64,000 bases of DNA from Capsicum annuum (GCF_002878395.1 NC_061120.1:99555751-99619750); one strand, 5' to 3'. Positions 35,701-50,700 are shown, counted from the stretch's first letter. A program made the numbers and translations. The notes: generated by a model from the letters alone, not told the origin.

Positions 35701-38700
35701 CATTACCAAAGTTGGAGATATTACTTAAACTTTCAAGAATGTTTTTGTATCACCAAAGCTCTCCACTAGTCTTATTTCAGTTGGTCCATTAGTAGATGAC
35801 AATTATGATGTGAAATTTTCTCGTAATGGTTGCATTGTGCAGGATCAGGTGTCGGAGACGATAATCGCAAAAGGGCCTAAAGTTGGAAGATTGTTTCCTA
35901 TACATTTTTCCATTCCTTGTGTTCTATCTTTTGCTTGTACTCCTACAACCAGTAAGACGGAGGTTTGGCATAAGCGTCTAGGACGTCCTAATTCTATTGT
36001 GTTGTCTCATTTATCAAATTCTGGTCTATTAGGAAATAAAAATCAATTTTCAGTTGCTTACTTTGATTGTTCTACTTGTAAATTAGGCAAAAGTAAAATT
36101 GTTCTTTTTCCTAATTTTGGTAGTCGTGCTATGAACTGTTTTGATGTAATTCATAGTGATGTTTGGGGCATTTAACCAATTGTTTCACATGCTCATTTGA
36201 AGTACTTTATGACATTCATAGATGATTATAATTGGTTTACATGGGAGCATTTTCTTCGATCCAAATCTGCAGTGTTTTCCATGTTCAAAAAATTTTTGGC
36301 TTACATTGAGAATCAATTTTCCACATGTATCAAAATATTAAGATCTGATTCTGGTGAAGAATATATGTCTTATGAATTCAATAATTTCTTACTTGAGAAA
36401 GGGATCATCTCACAACGCTCTTGCCCATATACACCACAACATAATGGGGTGGCTGAGCGTAAAAAACGTCATCTTTTAGATGTTACTCGTACTTTATTGA
36501 TTGAGTCATTTGTACCATCTAAATACTGGGTGGAAGCTTGTCTACTACTGTTTATTTGATTAATAGACTATCATCTAAAGTGTTAAATCTTGAATCTCGA
36601 TATTATCATCTTTATCACAAGTATCCTAACTACCACAGTTTTCATACATTTGGTTGTATTTGTTTTGTGCACCTACCTCCATCTCAACACAATAAACTTT
36701 CTGTTCAGCCTACTAAATGTGCTTTTATGGGTTATAGTACTTCACGAAAAGGTTTTATTTGTTATGATCCAAGTTCTAACAAATTTCATGTTTCTAGAAA
36801 TGTTGTGTTCTTTGAAAATCAGTCTTTCTTTCCTAACCATATTGAGTCATCTTCTGTTTCTCTTCTTCCGACTTTTGAGGATTTGCCATTTTCTTCTAAG
36901 CGGTTTAAACCTGGATTTGTGTATGAATGACGTCGGCCAACTTTACCCCATTCCGAAACGGATCCGCCACCTGAGACTGCTCCACAACGAGAATCTGAGA
37001 TTTCTTCAAGGTCTACTCCACTTGACCCTTCTCGACGATCTACCAGAGTGTCTCATACTCCTAAATGGTATGGTTTTTCTTCTACTTTATCCACCATCTC
37101 TATTACAACAAGTTACTCACAAGCCTCCAAGCTTGAATGTTGGTAGAAAGCAATGAAAGAGGAATTTTTGGCTTTTAAAGAAAATAACACATACGATATT
37201 GTTCCTTGTCCTTCAAATGTCTGTCCAATTGGATGTAAATAGGTTTATTCAATTAAACTTCATTCTGATGGAACTCTTGATTGGTACAAGGCTCGACTAG
37301 TGATTCTTGGAAACAAACAAGAGTATGGTGTGGACTATGAGGAGACTTTTTGCACCTATAGCAAAAATAACTATGGTGCGCACTATTATTGCCATTATTG
37401 CGTCACAAAATTGGCCTCTTCATCAAATGGATGTCAAAAATGTTTTTCTCCACGGTGATCTCAAAGAAGATATTTATATGAAACCTCCACCTGGTTTGTT
37501 CTCATCACCTACATCAGATGCATGCAAGTTGAAGCAGTCTTTATATGGATTAAAACAAGCTCCTAGAGCTTGGTTTGACAAGTTTCAGTCTACTTTGCTT
37601 CAATTCTCTTTTGAGCAGAGCAAAAATAAATCATCTTTGTTTCTTCGACAAACATCTGCAGGTTGTGTTCTTCTTCTAGTGTATGTAAATGGTATTATTA
37701 TCACAGGAACTGACTCTTCACTAATCACTAGCATCTAACAGCAACTAAAGGATTGTTTTCATATGAAAGATTTTGGTACTCTTACATACTTTTTAGGGTT
37801 GGAAGTTCATTATGATTCTTTAGGTGTGTTCTTGAACCAACAAAAATATACACAAGATTTGATTACTTTGGCTAGTCTTCAAGAATCTTCATCTGTAAAT
37901 ACTCTATTGGAACTGAATGTAAAGTATCATCGTGAGGAAGGAGATCTTCTTCCTGATCCAACTTTGTAACGGAAATTAGTTAGGAGCCTAAATTATCTTA
38001 CTATTACTCGGCCTGATATCTCTGTTGCAGTTCAACAAGTGAGACAATTTATGCAGGCTCCCTGTCATCTATATTTGGTGGTTGTCCATTGCATCATTCG
38101 ATATCTCTTGGGAACACCTACTCATGGATTATTCTTTCCTAGTCGTTCTCCAATTCAGCTTAATGCATTTAGTGATTCTGATTGGGCTGGATATCCTGAC
38201 ACCCGTCACTCCGTCACGGGTTGGTGCATGTTTCTCAGAGATACTTTAATATGTTGGAAGAGCAAGAAGCAAGACTGTGTTTCAAAATCTTCAACCGAAT
38301 CTGAATATCGAGCAATGTCTACTGCTTACTCCGAGATTGTTTGGCTTCGTGGTTTACTTGCAAAAATTGGATTTCCCCAATCTAATCTCACTCCTCTCCA
38401 CACCGACAACACAAGTGTTATTTAGATTGCCACCAATCCAGTTTTTCATGAAAGGACCAAACACATTGAAGTGGACTATCATTATATTAGAGAGATAAGA
38501 GAGTCATTACTCTTCCACATGTATCCAGTGATCTCCAAATCACCGATGCGTTTACAAAATCCATGGCACGGCAACGCCATCAATTTCTAGTGGGCAAATT
38601 AATGTTTCTTGATTCACTGGCATCAATTTGAGGGGGGGTGTTAGGATAATAGACATCATTTCTGTCCAGCAGATTTTCTGGACAAATTTCAATGATAGAC

Positions 38701-41700
38701 AGATATACAGCTATTTGGACGGATTTTTTGGACAGATTTCAACACATAGATTTCAGTTATAAATGCGTAATATTTGTAAATATTTGTGTAAATAGCTTTT
38801 AATACTTAGATATAGGAGATATTCTTAGAGATGTAATAGTTAGGAATGATAGATATTAAGGGATACATGGCAGATATTAGGAGATTCATGGCAGATCTTT
38901 AGGGATGTACAAGAAGAAGTCTTTCTATTTAATGATAGAACTCTCAACTTGAGAAATCATTCAGCAAAATTGACAAGCATAACAAGTGGTATAAGAGCTC
39001 AGATCATGAGACCTATGTGGTAAGGATGGCAGAGGGCACTTGTTGGAAATTGACTGATAAGAAGCTAACTCGTCATGATGAAATGCTAACAGATCTATTA
39101 AATTCGCAGCAAGAGGTGAAGAACACGAAAGTTGGAATACAAGGAACACTAGAATTAATCCTCGATCATTCGGGTGCTTTGGAAAGAGGTCCAGCAGGCC
39201 AGAACATTGGTGGTGGAGAATTGCCTAATCCAGTTCACGACATCAGAAACAGGCATCCACCAGCTCCAGTTTTGCCACCCAAGTGGGAGCTACCTCAATT
39301 AGAAGGTCATGAACCCAAGGTATGGATTCGAAAATGCAGAAGGTATTTCACGCAGTATAGAATTGTTGATGAGAATAAAGTGGAAACTGTTGCACTTTAT
39401 TTGAATGGATCTACTGAGGTGTGGTATTATTCACTAGTGCTGAGTCGAGGAGTAGTGAATTGGGTAGATTTTAAGGGGGGAATTGGTCAGCAGGTTTGGT
39501 GAGATACTAGTTGAAGATGTGGAAGAACTCAATAAACTAAGCCAAACAGGTACAGATGATGAATTTCTGGGTAGATTTGAAGATCTAAAGGGAAAGATGC
39601 TCATCAGGAACCTAGCCCTGAATGAGGCTCACTTCTTATCTAGCTTCATACGTGCCTTGAAGGAAGAAATCAGGTTGTTGTTACGATGTTTAGACCAACC
39701 ATACTGAAAGGGGCGATTGAAAAAAGGCTAAGATGCAGGAAATGGCTATTGAGGCTGCCTTAAAAGAGAAACAAGTCCACTATCAAGAGTAACCAAACAA
39801 TTAGTGCTAACAAAACACTTAGTAACCCTACTATAAGGAATAACACCTTCAGAATCAGTCCTGAAGTGTATAACTACAGGAAGGCCAACCATTTGTGTTT
39901 TAGATGTGGTGATAAGTACGGGCTTGGGCATATCTGCAAGAAGAAGGAACTCAATTGTTTGGCGGGAGAAGTAGAGGTTGAACCTATACTAGATGAGGTT
40001 GAACCTGTGTTAGATGCAGCTGAAATTACTGAGAAACCACCTGAATTATTAATTGAAGGTGTACTAGAGCAAGAGATACAACAAATTGTGTGTCTCAATA
40101 CTTAAACAGGCCATAATAGAGAAGAAAATACCATCTTAGTGGGGTATACTGTGTAGAAGAGGCAGTTATCCTTGTTGGTTGACTCAGGTAGCACACATTT
40201 ATTGATGAGCACACAGTTCAAGTTATTGGCCATCAATCTAGCATTTGCCCGCCAGTAAGAGTGACTGACTATGGCAGATGGTAATTATGTGCTTTGCACT
40301 TCACATTTTAAGGGATTCATGTGGAAAATGCAAGGAAGGTTCTTTGTGGAAAATTTGCTTATTATTCCTCTTGGAGGCAAGGACATTGTGTTGGGAAATG
40401 ACTGGATGAAGAAGCATAATCCTACAAAATTTGACCATGAAAGGAGGTGTGTGACTACAGGTAGGAGGAGCAACAAACTTGTGCTACCAAGTTTACCTGA
40501 GGAGGGTAGTTTGAGTATGACATCAAGCAGTCCATGAGCAAGATGTTGAAGAAAGGTCAAGCACTCATTGCTCATTTGTTTATGATGACCACAGTCCCAC
40601 ATGAGGTTGAGCTGACCATTGATGCAGGAATTTAAGAAGTATTAGATGAGTACGATGAAGTGTTTGCTGAGCCTAAGTCCCTACCACCTGCTAGAGCCTT
40701 GGATCATTCTATCCCTCTTAAATCTGGGGCTATGCCAGTCAATTTAAGACCTTACAGGTACGACTACCATCAAAAGGATAAGCTGGAGAAACAAGTGAAG
40801 GACATGCTTACTAGTGGAGTGATCCAGCATAGTCAGCCCCTTTTTCATCACCTGCTCTCTTGGTCAAGAAGAAGGATGGCACATGGAGGTTCTGTGTAGA
40901 TTATAGAGGCTTAAATGATATTACTATCAAAGAAAAGTACCCTATTCCAATACTGGATGACTTGTTGGATGGATTATGTGGTGCTATGGTTATCACCAAA
41001 TCAAGATAAGAGTAGAGGAAGTGTTTAAAACAGCTTTCAGAACTCAGGAGGAATATTATGAGTTCAGGGTGATGCCCTTTGGGCTCACTAATGCTCCAAC
41101 AACCATCTAAGCTTTAATGAATAAGATTTTCAAACCCTTCTTGAGAAAATTTGTGCTAGTATTTTTTGATGACATCCTAATCTACAGCCTCACTATAGAT
41201 GATCATATTCAACACTTGAGAGTGGTGTTTGCTACCCTTAAAACTCATTCATTGTTTGCAAAGAAGCCTAAGTGTTCTTTTGGTCAGCCACAAGTGGAGT
41301 ACTTGGGGCACATCATTAATTAAGATGGAGTAGCTATTGATCGTGAAAGGATTCAGGCCATGGTAGACTGGCCTAGACCTACAACACTCAGGGCTCTCAG
41401 AGGGTTCCTTGGTCTCACTGGTTACTGTAAGAGATATGTTAAGAACTATGGTACCATTTACAGGCCTCTTACTGACCTATTAAAGGACTTCTTTAAGTGG
41501 AATCCAGAAGAAGAGATAGCATTTAAGGCACTCAAGGTGGCCATGACCACCATCCCAGTATTAGCTCTTCCTAACTACACACAGGAGTTTGTGGTTGAGA
41601 CAGATACTAGTCACAGAGGCATTGAGGTTGTGTTGTTGAAGAAAGGTAAACCAATAGCTTATTTCAGTAAAGTGTTAGCATTAAAGCATAGAGGGAGGTC

Positions 41701-44700
41701 AATGTATGAAAAGGAATACATGGCACTTCTAAGGGCTATTGATAAGTGGAGACACTATCTTCAATTCAAGCATTTTATAGTGAGAACTGACCATCACAGC
41801 TTGAAGTACCTACTAGAACAAAAGATGACTTCAGCTATGCAGCAGAAGGGATTGACCAAGCTCTTGGGACTTGATTATGAGGTTCAATATAAAAAGGGAG
41901 CTAGGGTGGCTAATGCATTGTCCAAGCAGTAGGAAGGGCTACAAGGAATAGAGGCTTAAACTCCAGCTCAGCTGTTTGTTGTCAGCACTTGTACTTCTGT
42001 ATGGATTCAAGAAGTGACAACAGTCACATAGATGATGCTCAGGTGCAAAACATTGTGACACTATTGGCAATAGACACTAATGGGCCTAGCTTATGGCATT
42101 ACTAAGCTGGAATTCTCAAAAGAAAGAGTAAGGTGTATATAGGATCAAATGGCAACTTGAGACAAAAGTTGATTTCCTCATTTCATGGCACACCACTTGG
42201 AGGTCATTCTGGACAATTAGGGACATTGAAGAGATTAACTTAGTGATTTTATTGGCCAAACATGAAATTGATGGTGAATGATTACGTTTCAAGTTATGAC
42301 ATTTGCCACTAAAACAAAGATGACAGGTCAGCTTATCCTGGACTCTTGCAACCATTGCCCATCCCAAATCAAGCTTGGAGCCATACCATTATGGACTTTA
42401 TAGAAGGCTTACCAAAATCCAAGTTTAAAGATGCCATCTGGGTAACAGTTGACAGGTTTACTAAGCATGCTCATTTCCTCACTTTGTCGCATCCTTTTAC
42501 TGCAGCTACAGTTGCTAACATTTTTTGGAAGAAGATTCATAGCTTACATGGAATACCTGAGTCCATAGTTACTGATAGAGACAAGATTTTTGTGAGCAAC
42601 TTTTGGCAGGCATTGTTTGATACCAAATTGAGGTATCAAGGACTAAAAGTGAGGGAAAAGGGAAATACAGTTATGAAGAAGAAGAGGGAAATAGGAGAAG
42701 AGAAGAAGAATTAGGGAAGAGAACAGAGAGAGTAGAGTTTTCACCTTCCAAACTGAGTAATGCTAGTACAATTGAGCTACTTATACTACTGAAATGTAAA
42801 TGACATGCTAAACATGTGAATGAATTAAATGTGCACAAAACCAAGGCGTAACGACTTTTCCCGCCAACTAACTGTAATTTGAATTTGTCTATGTGGCAGC
42901 TGAGTCATCAGCTAAGTCATCAGTACTACTATTTCGTGTATCAATACCCCCGCTATGAAGATCATCCTTTTCCTCAAGGATAAAGGAAGGAAATCTGGAC
43001 CTCAATGCAGCAGCAAATTCCCAAGTAGCGTAAGATACATCCAAGTCAGACCACCTAATCAAACACTGAACCACAGTTTTATTACCTCGTTTGACCAATA
43101 ACCTGTCGAGAATCGATTTAGGGAAGGGACACAAAGGACTGGAAAGGTGGATTATGGGAGGATGAATAATGTCAGAAGGAATAGCATGGCAGAATTTGAG
43201 TTGAGAAATGTGGAAGGTAGGGTGAATCAAAACCTCTGGAGGAAACAGAAGAGTGTAAGCTACAGCACCCACCTTAGCAATAATGGGATAAGGACCAAAA
43301 TACCTAGAGGCAAGCTTGTAATAAGGAAAAGAGGTCATAGATGATTGTCGATAGGGTTGAAGCTTGACAAAGACCCAATCACCAACCTGAAATTGCTTAT
43401 CAATTCTATGGGTATTAGCCTGAGATTACATTCTTTGTTAAGCTCTAGTGAGATGGTGTTTGGCGAGCTGAAGTTAAAATTCTCTCAGCAGCAGAATATC
43501 ATCTAGAGTAGAAATATCAAACTCATGAGAATGTAAAGAAGATGTAAAGGAAGAGGGTAGTCATAGAGGAGTTCAAAAGGAGAGGTTTGGATGGAGGAAT
43601 GATGGGTTGAGTTATACCACCATTCAGCTAATGGAAGAAAGAAAGAAAGTCCAATCAAAAGGGGAGTCGGTGCAAAAGCACCTAAGATATGTTTCAAGGC
43701 ACCTATTAAGGACCTCAGATTGCCCATCCGTTTGGGGGTGATAGGCAGTGGAAGTTTGAAGTGTGACACCTTGAGAAGTAAGGAAGGATTGCCAAAAGGA
43801 ACTAATAAAGATGGGATCTCGATCACTAGTGATAGAAGCAGGGAAACCATGGAGTTTAAAAACCGAGTCTGAGAATATAGGGACTAAGGTTTGAGCAGAG
43901 AATGGATGGGAGAGAGCAAGAAAATGGTCATACTTAGTGAGTCTGTCAACAATAACCCAAATAACAGTTTTTCCATGAGACTTGGAAAGACCTTCTATGA
44001 AATCCATGGTAATATCTGACTAGGGTAATTGAGGAATAGGAAGTGGTTGTAATAATCCAGGGTAGGCTGCAGTGTCATATTTATTTCTTTGACAAATGGA
44101 ACAATTGTGCACAAACTGGAGAATGTCCTTCCTGATGCCCTTCCAGTAGAAATAAGTCAACACCTTCCTTGTGGTAGAATCTATACCAGCATGACCACCT
44201 GAGGCAGTAGAGTGCCATAGAAAAATAATCTTAAGTCTGAGATCAGCATCCTTGCCCACCACTAGCTTACCCTTCCTTCTTAATTGATTATTGATCCAAG
44301 TATACTGCTTCTGAGGAGTAACTTGAAGTGATGTAATGAGAGTCTGGAGATCAGTATCAATAGACCAACTTGTTTCGAATCTCAGTCCATAAATCAGACT
44401 GAACTGAAGAGATCATCATAGTCATCACCTCAGCTCCATGCACTCTGGATAAAGAATCAGCAACCACATTTTCCTTACCCTTCTTATATTGGATTTCAAA
44501 ATCAAAGAAAAGGAGCTTAGCTAAAACCATCTAACTTGCCCATCAGTGTGTATCTTCTGCTCCAACAAGTACTTAAGGGCTTTTTGATCAGTCTTAACAA
44601 CAAAATGTTGTCCTAGCAGATAATGGGACCATTTGGATACTGCAAAAACTAAGGCTAATAACTCCTTCTCATATACAGATAAGACCATATGTTTAGGTGC

Positions 44701-47700
44701 AAGACCCTTACTCAGAAAAGCTATAGGATGGTCATTTTGAAGCAACACTGCACCAATACCATAACCACTAGCATCTGTCTCAACTACAAAAAGAAGAGAA
44801 TAATCTGGTAAGGCTAAAACAGGAGATGAAACCAAGGCAACCTTAAGAGCATGAAAGGCTTGAGTAGCAATATCTGTCCATTGAAAGTTGTCCTTTTTCA
44901 ACAGCTCAGTCAGTGGTCTGCTTATGTGACCATAACCTTTTATGAATTTCCTGTATTAACCAGCTAGGCCAAGGAACCCTCTCAACTGCTTAAGAGTAGT
45001 GGGAATAGGCCATTGTTGCACTGCACTAATTTTCCTAGGATCAGTAGAAACACCAGCTTCAGAAATGAAATGTCCAAGATACTCAACCTTGGAAACACCA
45101 AAAACACATTTGGATCTCTTTGCAAGAAGCTTGTTATGAACCATAACATCAAATACCTGTTGTAAATGCTCCACGTGATCTTGTACACCTCTACTATATA
45201 CAAGAATATCATCAAAAAAGACTAAAACAAACATCCTTAAAAAAGGTAAGAACAGATGATTCATGAGTCCTTGAAAGGTTAAGGGAGTATTGGTTAAGCC
45301 AAAAGGCATGACCAAATATTCATAATGACCCATGTGAGTTTTGAAAGCTATTTTGTGAACATCTGAAGCAACCATCCTGATCTGGTGATAACCAGACCTA
45401 AGATCAATTTTTGAAAAAATGACTGCGCCTGCTAACTCATCCAACAAATCATCAATAATGGGGATGGGAAACTTGTCCTTCACAGTCTTCTGATTTAACT
45501 CTCTGTAGTCTACACACAATCTCCAACTTCCATCTTTTTTTCCAACCAAGACCACAGGTGAAGCAAATGGACTATTGTTGTATTGAATGATACCTTGCTG
45601 CAGCATGTCTTGGATCAGTTTTTCAATAATCTCCTTTTTTAACAACCTTGGAGCCTGGTTGCAGCGGGAGACTATGATCAAATGGACCTCTAGAAGGTGG
45701 TAGGGAAGTTGGTTCCGCAAATAATTCATGATAGTGATCAAGTAAAGTATCTAAAGGTTCTGATAGAACTGCATCCTTAGTCATCTGTAGAGCATATAAC
45801 TGATCCTGTATCTAACCACCTACAGAGGCATTGACTAGGTGCAGCATGAACAATTGATATTTGTCATCATTCAACCTATTCACAGCTTTAGAACTGGTCA
45901 TACTACATTTCTCAGAAACTCCTTTCAGCAGATGGAATTTCCCTTGGAAGTGAAAGGACATAGTTAACTCATTGAAATCCGTAGTCACTGGTCTCAGAGT
46001 TTTCATCCACAGAGCTCCCAAGACAATGCCATATTTTCCCATAGGAAAAGCTATCAGATCAGAAACAAAAGTAGTACCCTGAAGCATCTACTGGAACCCC
46101 TTTACTACACCTGTAGTGGCTTTTAATGAATTATTTCCCAGACTCACATAACTAACTTTGCTAGAATCCACTTGACATCCTAACTTCCTTGCAGATTCCA
46201 CATCAATGAACTTATGTGTACTACTTCCATCTAATAAAATTTGTACTGGTCTGGTCTTGTGATAACCAACTACATGAATAGTTCGAGCACCTTCTATCCC
46301 ACTTAGACCACATAATGAAATCACAGGGTTTCTGCAGATGATCTAATCACCTCATCAAAATTTGTGTCATACAACTTAACCACTGTTCCTGCAACTACTT
46401 TATCCTCATTACTCAAGTGTTCTTCTAATTCCAACACAAATATTTGTTTAGGTAATGCGCACTTATGGCCCTGTGTATATTTTTCATCACAAAAATAACA
46501 CAAACCTTGAGCTATCCTCGCCTGCATTTTAGCTGGAGAAATGGTTCTTCTATTTCTGTTGACTACATTCGATGGAATAGGAGGTAGAGCTTGCCTGGTA
46601 GAATTAGAAGGGTTGTAAGCAGGTGGTTTAGAAGTTGTATCTCAAAATTAGTTTTCCTGGTTGCTCCTACAGGTCCAGATGTCAAACCCTGCCTTAAAGC
46701 TCTATTGTTAGCAGCCATTGTTGCCTCTGCTAACCTGGCCAACCTATAGGTCTTAGGTGATACAAGTATAGTCGTGATTGTGGACCAATACGTAAAGGCT
46801 CGAGCTCGGGTGGATGGCCAACCAACGAAAAAGCTTTGAAGTGTAGAGAACAAGTCTCCAACACTCCAAAGCCGTCCAATATGCACACTCCAAGGCCGCC
46901 CCTTTGTCTTGGTTCATTAAGGGCATTATAGTCCTTTTGTAATAAGTTATAACCTAGACTATAAATAGAAAATATTAGATCTTTTGTTCATAACTTTGAT
47001 GATATATTTGAGAAATCTAGATAGAGTCTTGCAAGGTGGATTCCTTGTAAACAAGTGTGGAATCACTTGTGTTGGTAGCTAGTTTGAGACGTTGATTGCT
47101 TGGGAATCCCGTTCCCTTGAGGTCACGTAAGAGATAGGTTTATGTTGTGTGTAGTATTAAAGGTCCGAGAGTAGAATAAGCTCTTGGGTTGTTAATATTA
47201 TACCATCAATTTGTCTATCTTTCTATCTTTGTCTTGTTGTAATCTTGTAATCGACTCTATGTTGTTATTGTGAAGCCGTGTATGTGTTGTTATTCTTCAC
47301 ATTGTTATTGTTCATTTTACTCTTCATAAATTGTTGTTAACATTAGTTTGGGTTGCTTTTTTGGTGCCAAAGACACCACTAATTCTTGTATTCTTGTTGT
47401 TATTAGCGAATCCGAGAGTGGTCTCCGTCTTGGTCCTCAGATCCTTAAGATTGTGGACTGATTTGGTGTATGTTTTTGTGTCTTCCTTGTCGTTCTTGTA
47501 TCATTTGGTATCAGAGCATGGCATGATTTTGTTCCCACAAGATCAATCTTGGGCTAGCTTGGTTGAAAATACAAAAAAAAAAAGTAGTGTTCTTGAGTTT
47601 GGATCTTGGCCGAAAGTTTGTTGTGTTCTTGTTGTGTTTGGCTGAGACTTGAACATTAGATCTAGGAGTCATTTTGTTTGTCTTGGTGTTTCAAGCGTTA

Positions 47701-50700
47701 GTTTTCTGCATCACTAACACTCTTGAGTCAAGATCTAAATTTGAGCTTGCATTTGTTGTGAACTTGAAGCCTTAGCCGATTGTGTTGTCATCTTGGTGGA
47801 CTTGGCCGTGATTTATTGGCCTTGTTGTTGTTGGAATTGGTTGTTAGGATTGTTGTGTTCTTGGTGATTGTTAAAGTTGTTCTTGATGTTCTTCATCCCT
47901 TTCAAGAGTTAAAATAAAGTGAATACTAGATCTATAAAGTTGAAAAGAAAAAGGTGAAAGCTTGTTAGTCTTGAAAGACTTTCCATTACCCATCAACTAG
48001 TCAATCACTTCTCAACAACTCTCCTTGTTTTAAGGGCCTTGTTTTAAGGGGGATGAAAAGTCTAGTTTTCCACTTTTGAATTTGACAACAGGATTTCAAG
48101 ACTTGTTTCCCTCCTAAATCAATTCCCACCAATTCCAAATCACAAATTGTTCAAGACTTCCAATTTTAGAAAATAAAATGTGTTAAAACCGTGACCAATT
48201 ACGTGGCTGCCACGTCATCATGTTTTACTGTTCACGCAACATAATTAAGCTCAAATTTTTTATTTCTTAGTTTCTAATCTTTGTCTCTTAGTTGCCTTTT
48301 GTTGATTCTATTACTAATTAACAAACTAGTAATTGTCTACTAGGTTGTAAGTTAGTTTTGGGTCCATTTATTTGTGTCTACGTTTCTTTGTGTGCTTTTA
48401 TCTTTATGAAATTCGTTGTAGTTTCTTGATTCAAGTCCGTACGTATTTTCTTTGAGTTGTTTCAAAAAAGTATCTATTCCAACCTCGAGCCCCAATTGGT
48501 ACCAAGCAATCTCCTTTGAGTATAAACGAGTTACCAACACTTGTGAGGCCAATTGAGAGACATTTCAAAGTGTGAGAGCTTGTGAGGATGTTTTCTTTTC
48601 TAACATTAACTAGTTTGTTATTTTTTGTGTTTTTGTTTTAGAATTTCTCTTGTTAGGTACTATGGCATTGGAAAAGGTGACCATGAATGATTTGATGGCT
48701 GCCATAATGGGTATGAAACATGACTTTAGTACTCGAATGGAGAGAATGGAAAGAATAATGGACCGAGTGGAAGGAAAAATGGAAGGGACGGAAAGCTCTC
48801 TTTGCAAGGAGTTAGATAACTTGATAGAGCATCCAAGCCTTCCTAATCAAGTTCCCGTGAGTGGACATGCTCCACATGAGCTACAAGGTAATCAAACTAA
48901 CTCTTGCACTCTAGTGAATGAGGCTAGTAGCCAACTAAGTGTGAATGATAGTTTGTCTTTAAGTGAGCCAAATGTGCCTCCATTTGGTGATGATAATGTA
49001 CAACTTGATTGTGGAAACACTAGTTGATCCATCTAGTGTTGAAGCCATTGTGGCAAGTGATAGTACATTGTCTTATGGAAGTCATGAAGACCAACTTGCG
49101 TGTGAAAATAGTGATGTTGAACATGTTGGCCGATTGACTGTGGATGACCCTCTAGTTGTTTTTGTTGTAGACCATGCTAGTATAGAGGAGATATATGATT
49201 GTACTAGTGGTAGTATTGGGAAAAGGAAATGCATCCTAAACCCGAGTCCATGGACACTCCACCCATTTGATCCCGGTGATCATTTGAAGCATGGTGATGA
49301 GGATGTCTTTTGGAATGGCTTGAATGTGCATGGAATGTATGGCCTTCCTATCTCGGCTTTCAGGCATATTTGTTGTTCCAGGAAGAGTATGTTTTTCACT
49401 TGATGAGCAACTCTTGATACTTGTTTCTTGTCACACTTATGTGGATACACTAGTTGACTCTTTCTTGGGAGGGTATTCGGTAAGAGGGATGTTTGGGGGT
49501 ATGTGAAGTTTGAGCTACCTTGGCAAGATGCTATGTTTGATTACATTTTTTCTTTGTCTTGTTTCTTGCCACACTTTGATGGATAGACAAGTACTTCTTT
49601 TGGTGCTTAAAAGGGTATCCTATTCCCTAAGGTCCCACGGAATGTGTAGAATGTACACTCATAGTTTGATTAAAAAAAATTGTTGTTGATTGTGCTAACG
49701 TTAACCCTCATGTCATGAGGAATATGTGTTCTTTGGTCTCTTCTATTGTTTTGCAAGGTTTGGATTCGGGGTCGAATCCTTTTCAAGAAAAAGAGGATGA
49801 TACAAGTACAATCGTGAGTGTGGACCAATACGTAAAGGCTCAAGCTCGGGTGGCTGGCCAACCAACGGAAAAAGCTTTGAAGTGTAGAGAACAAGTCTCC
49901 AACACTCCAAAGCCGTCCAATATGCACACTCCAAGGCCGCCCCTTTGTCTTGGTTCATTAAGGGCATTATAATCCTTTTGTAATAAGTTATAACCTAGAC
50001 TATAAATAGAAAATATTAGGTCTTTTGTTCATAACTTTGATGATATATTTGAGAACTCTAGAGAGAGTCTTGCAAGGTGGATTCCTTGTAAACAAGTGTG
50101 GAATCACTTGTGTTGGTAGCTAGTTTGAGACGTTGATTGCTTGGGAATCCCGTTCCCTTGAGGTCACGTAAGAGATAGGTTTATGTTGTGTGTGGTATTA
50201 AAGGTCCAAGAGTGGAATAAGCTCTTGGGTTGCTAATATTATACCATCCATTTGTCTATCTTTCTATCTTTGTCTTGTTGTAATCTTGTAATCGATTCTA
50301 TGTTGTTATTGTGAAGCCGTGTATGTGTTGTTATTCTTCACATTGTTATTGTTCATTTTACTCTTCATAAATTGTTGTTAACATTAGTTTGGGTTGCTGT
50401 TTTGGTGCCAAAGACACCACTAATTCTTGTATTCTTGTTGTTGGTAGCGAATCCGAGAGTGGTCTCCATCTTGGTCCTCGGATCCTTAAAATTGTGGACT
50501 GATTTGGTGTATGTTTTTGTGTCTTCCTTGTCGTTCTTGTATCATTAGGTAAAGTCTAAGGATCATGCATCATAATGGGATTAACCAGTTCCTCTTTTAG
50601 TCCACCCAAATAGCAATAGATTGCTTGATTAGTTGTAAGGTTTCATTGAGATGACAACCTATCAAAAACGAATTGAAATTCCTTGACAGAACCTATTTGT

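Larger units (their letters stand above)
34384..38975 (+). mobile_element. Copia-3: Ty1/copia element with 5' LTR reduced to about 29 bp
   Basis: The last 29 bp of an LTR (34384-34412, ending GCAAAATTGACA) precede the PBS TGGTATAAGAGCC (34413-34425). The polyprotein remnant runs to about 38620, the polypurine tract TTTGAGGGGGGG sits at 38627-38638, and the 3' LTR is 38639-38975. The element is antisense to MSH5 and starts only about 70 bp from exon 14. Family differs from copia-1/2 (two zinc knuckles, longer LTR). Confidence 0.9.
46758..50544 (+). mobile_element. Non-autonomous LTR element (LARD/TR-GAG-like), 3,787 bp
   Basis: LTRs of 746 bp (46758-47503) and 747 bp (49798-50544), TGATACAAGTA to CTTGTATCA, are very alike by eye. 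The perfect target duplication TTAGG (46753-46757, 50545-50549) interrupts gypsy-3 gag. The PBS TGGTATCAGAGC starts at 47506 and the polypurine tract AAGAAAAAGAGGA ends at 49797. The 2.3-kb interior has no reverse transcriptase, integrase or protease; it carries a gag-like frame only. It is the innermost and therefore youngest element of this intron. Confidence 0.95.
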
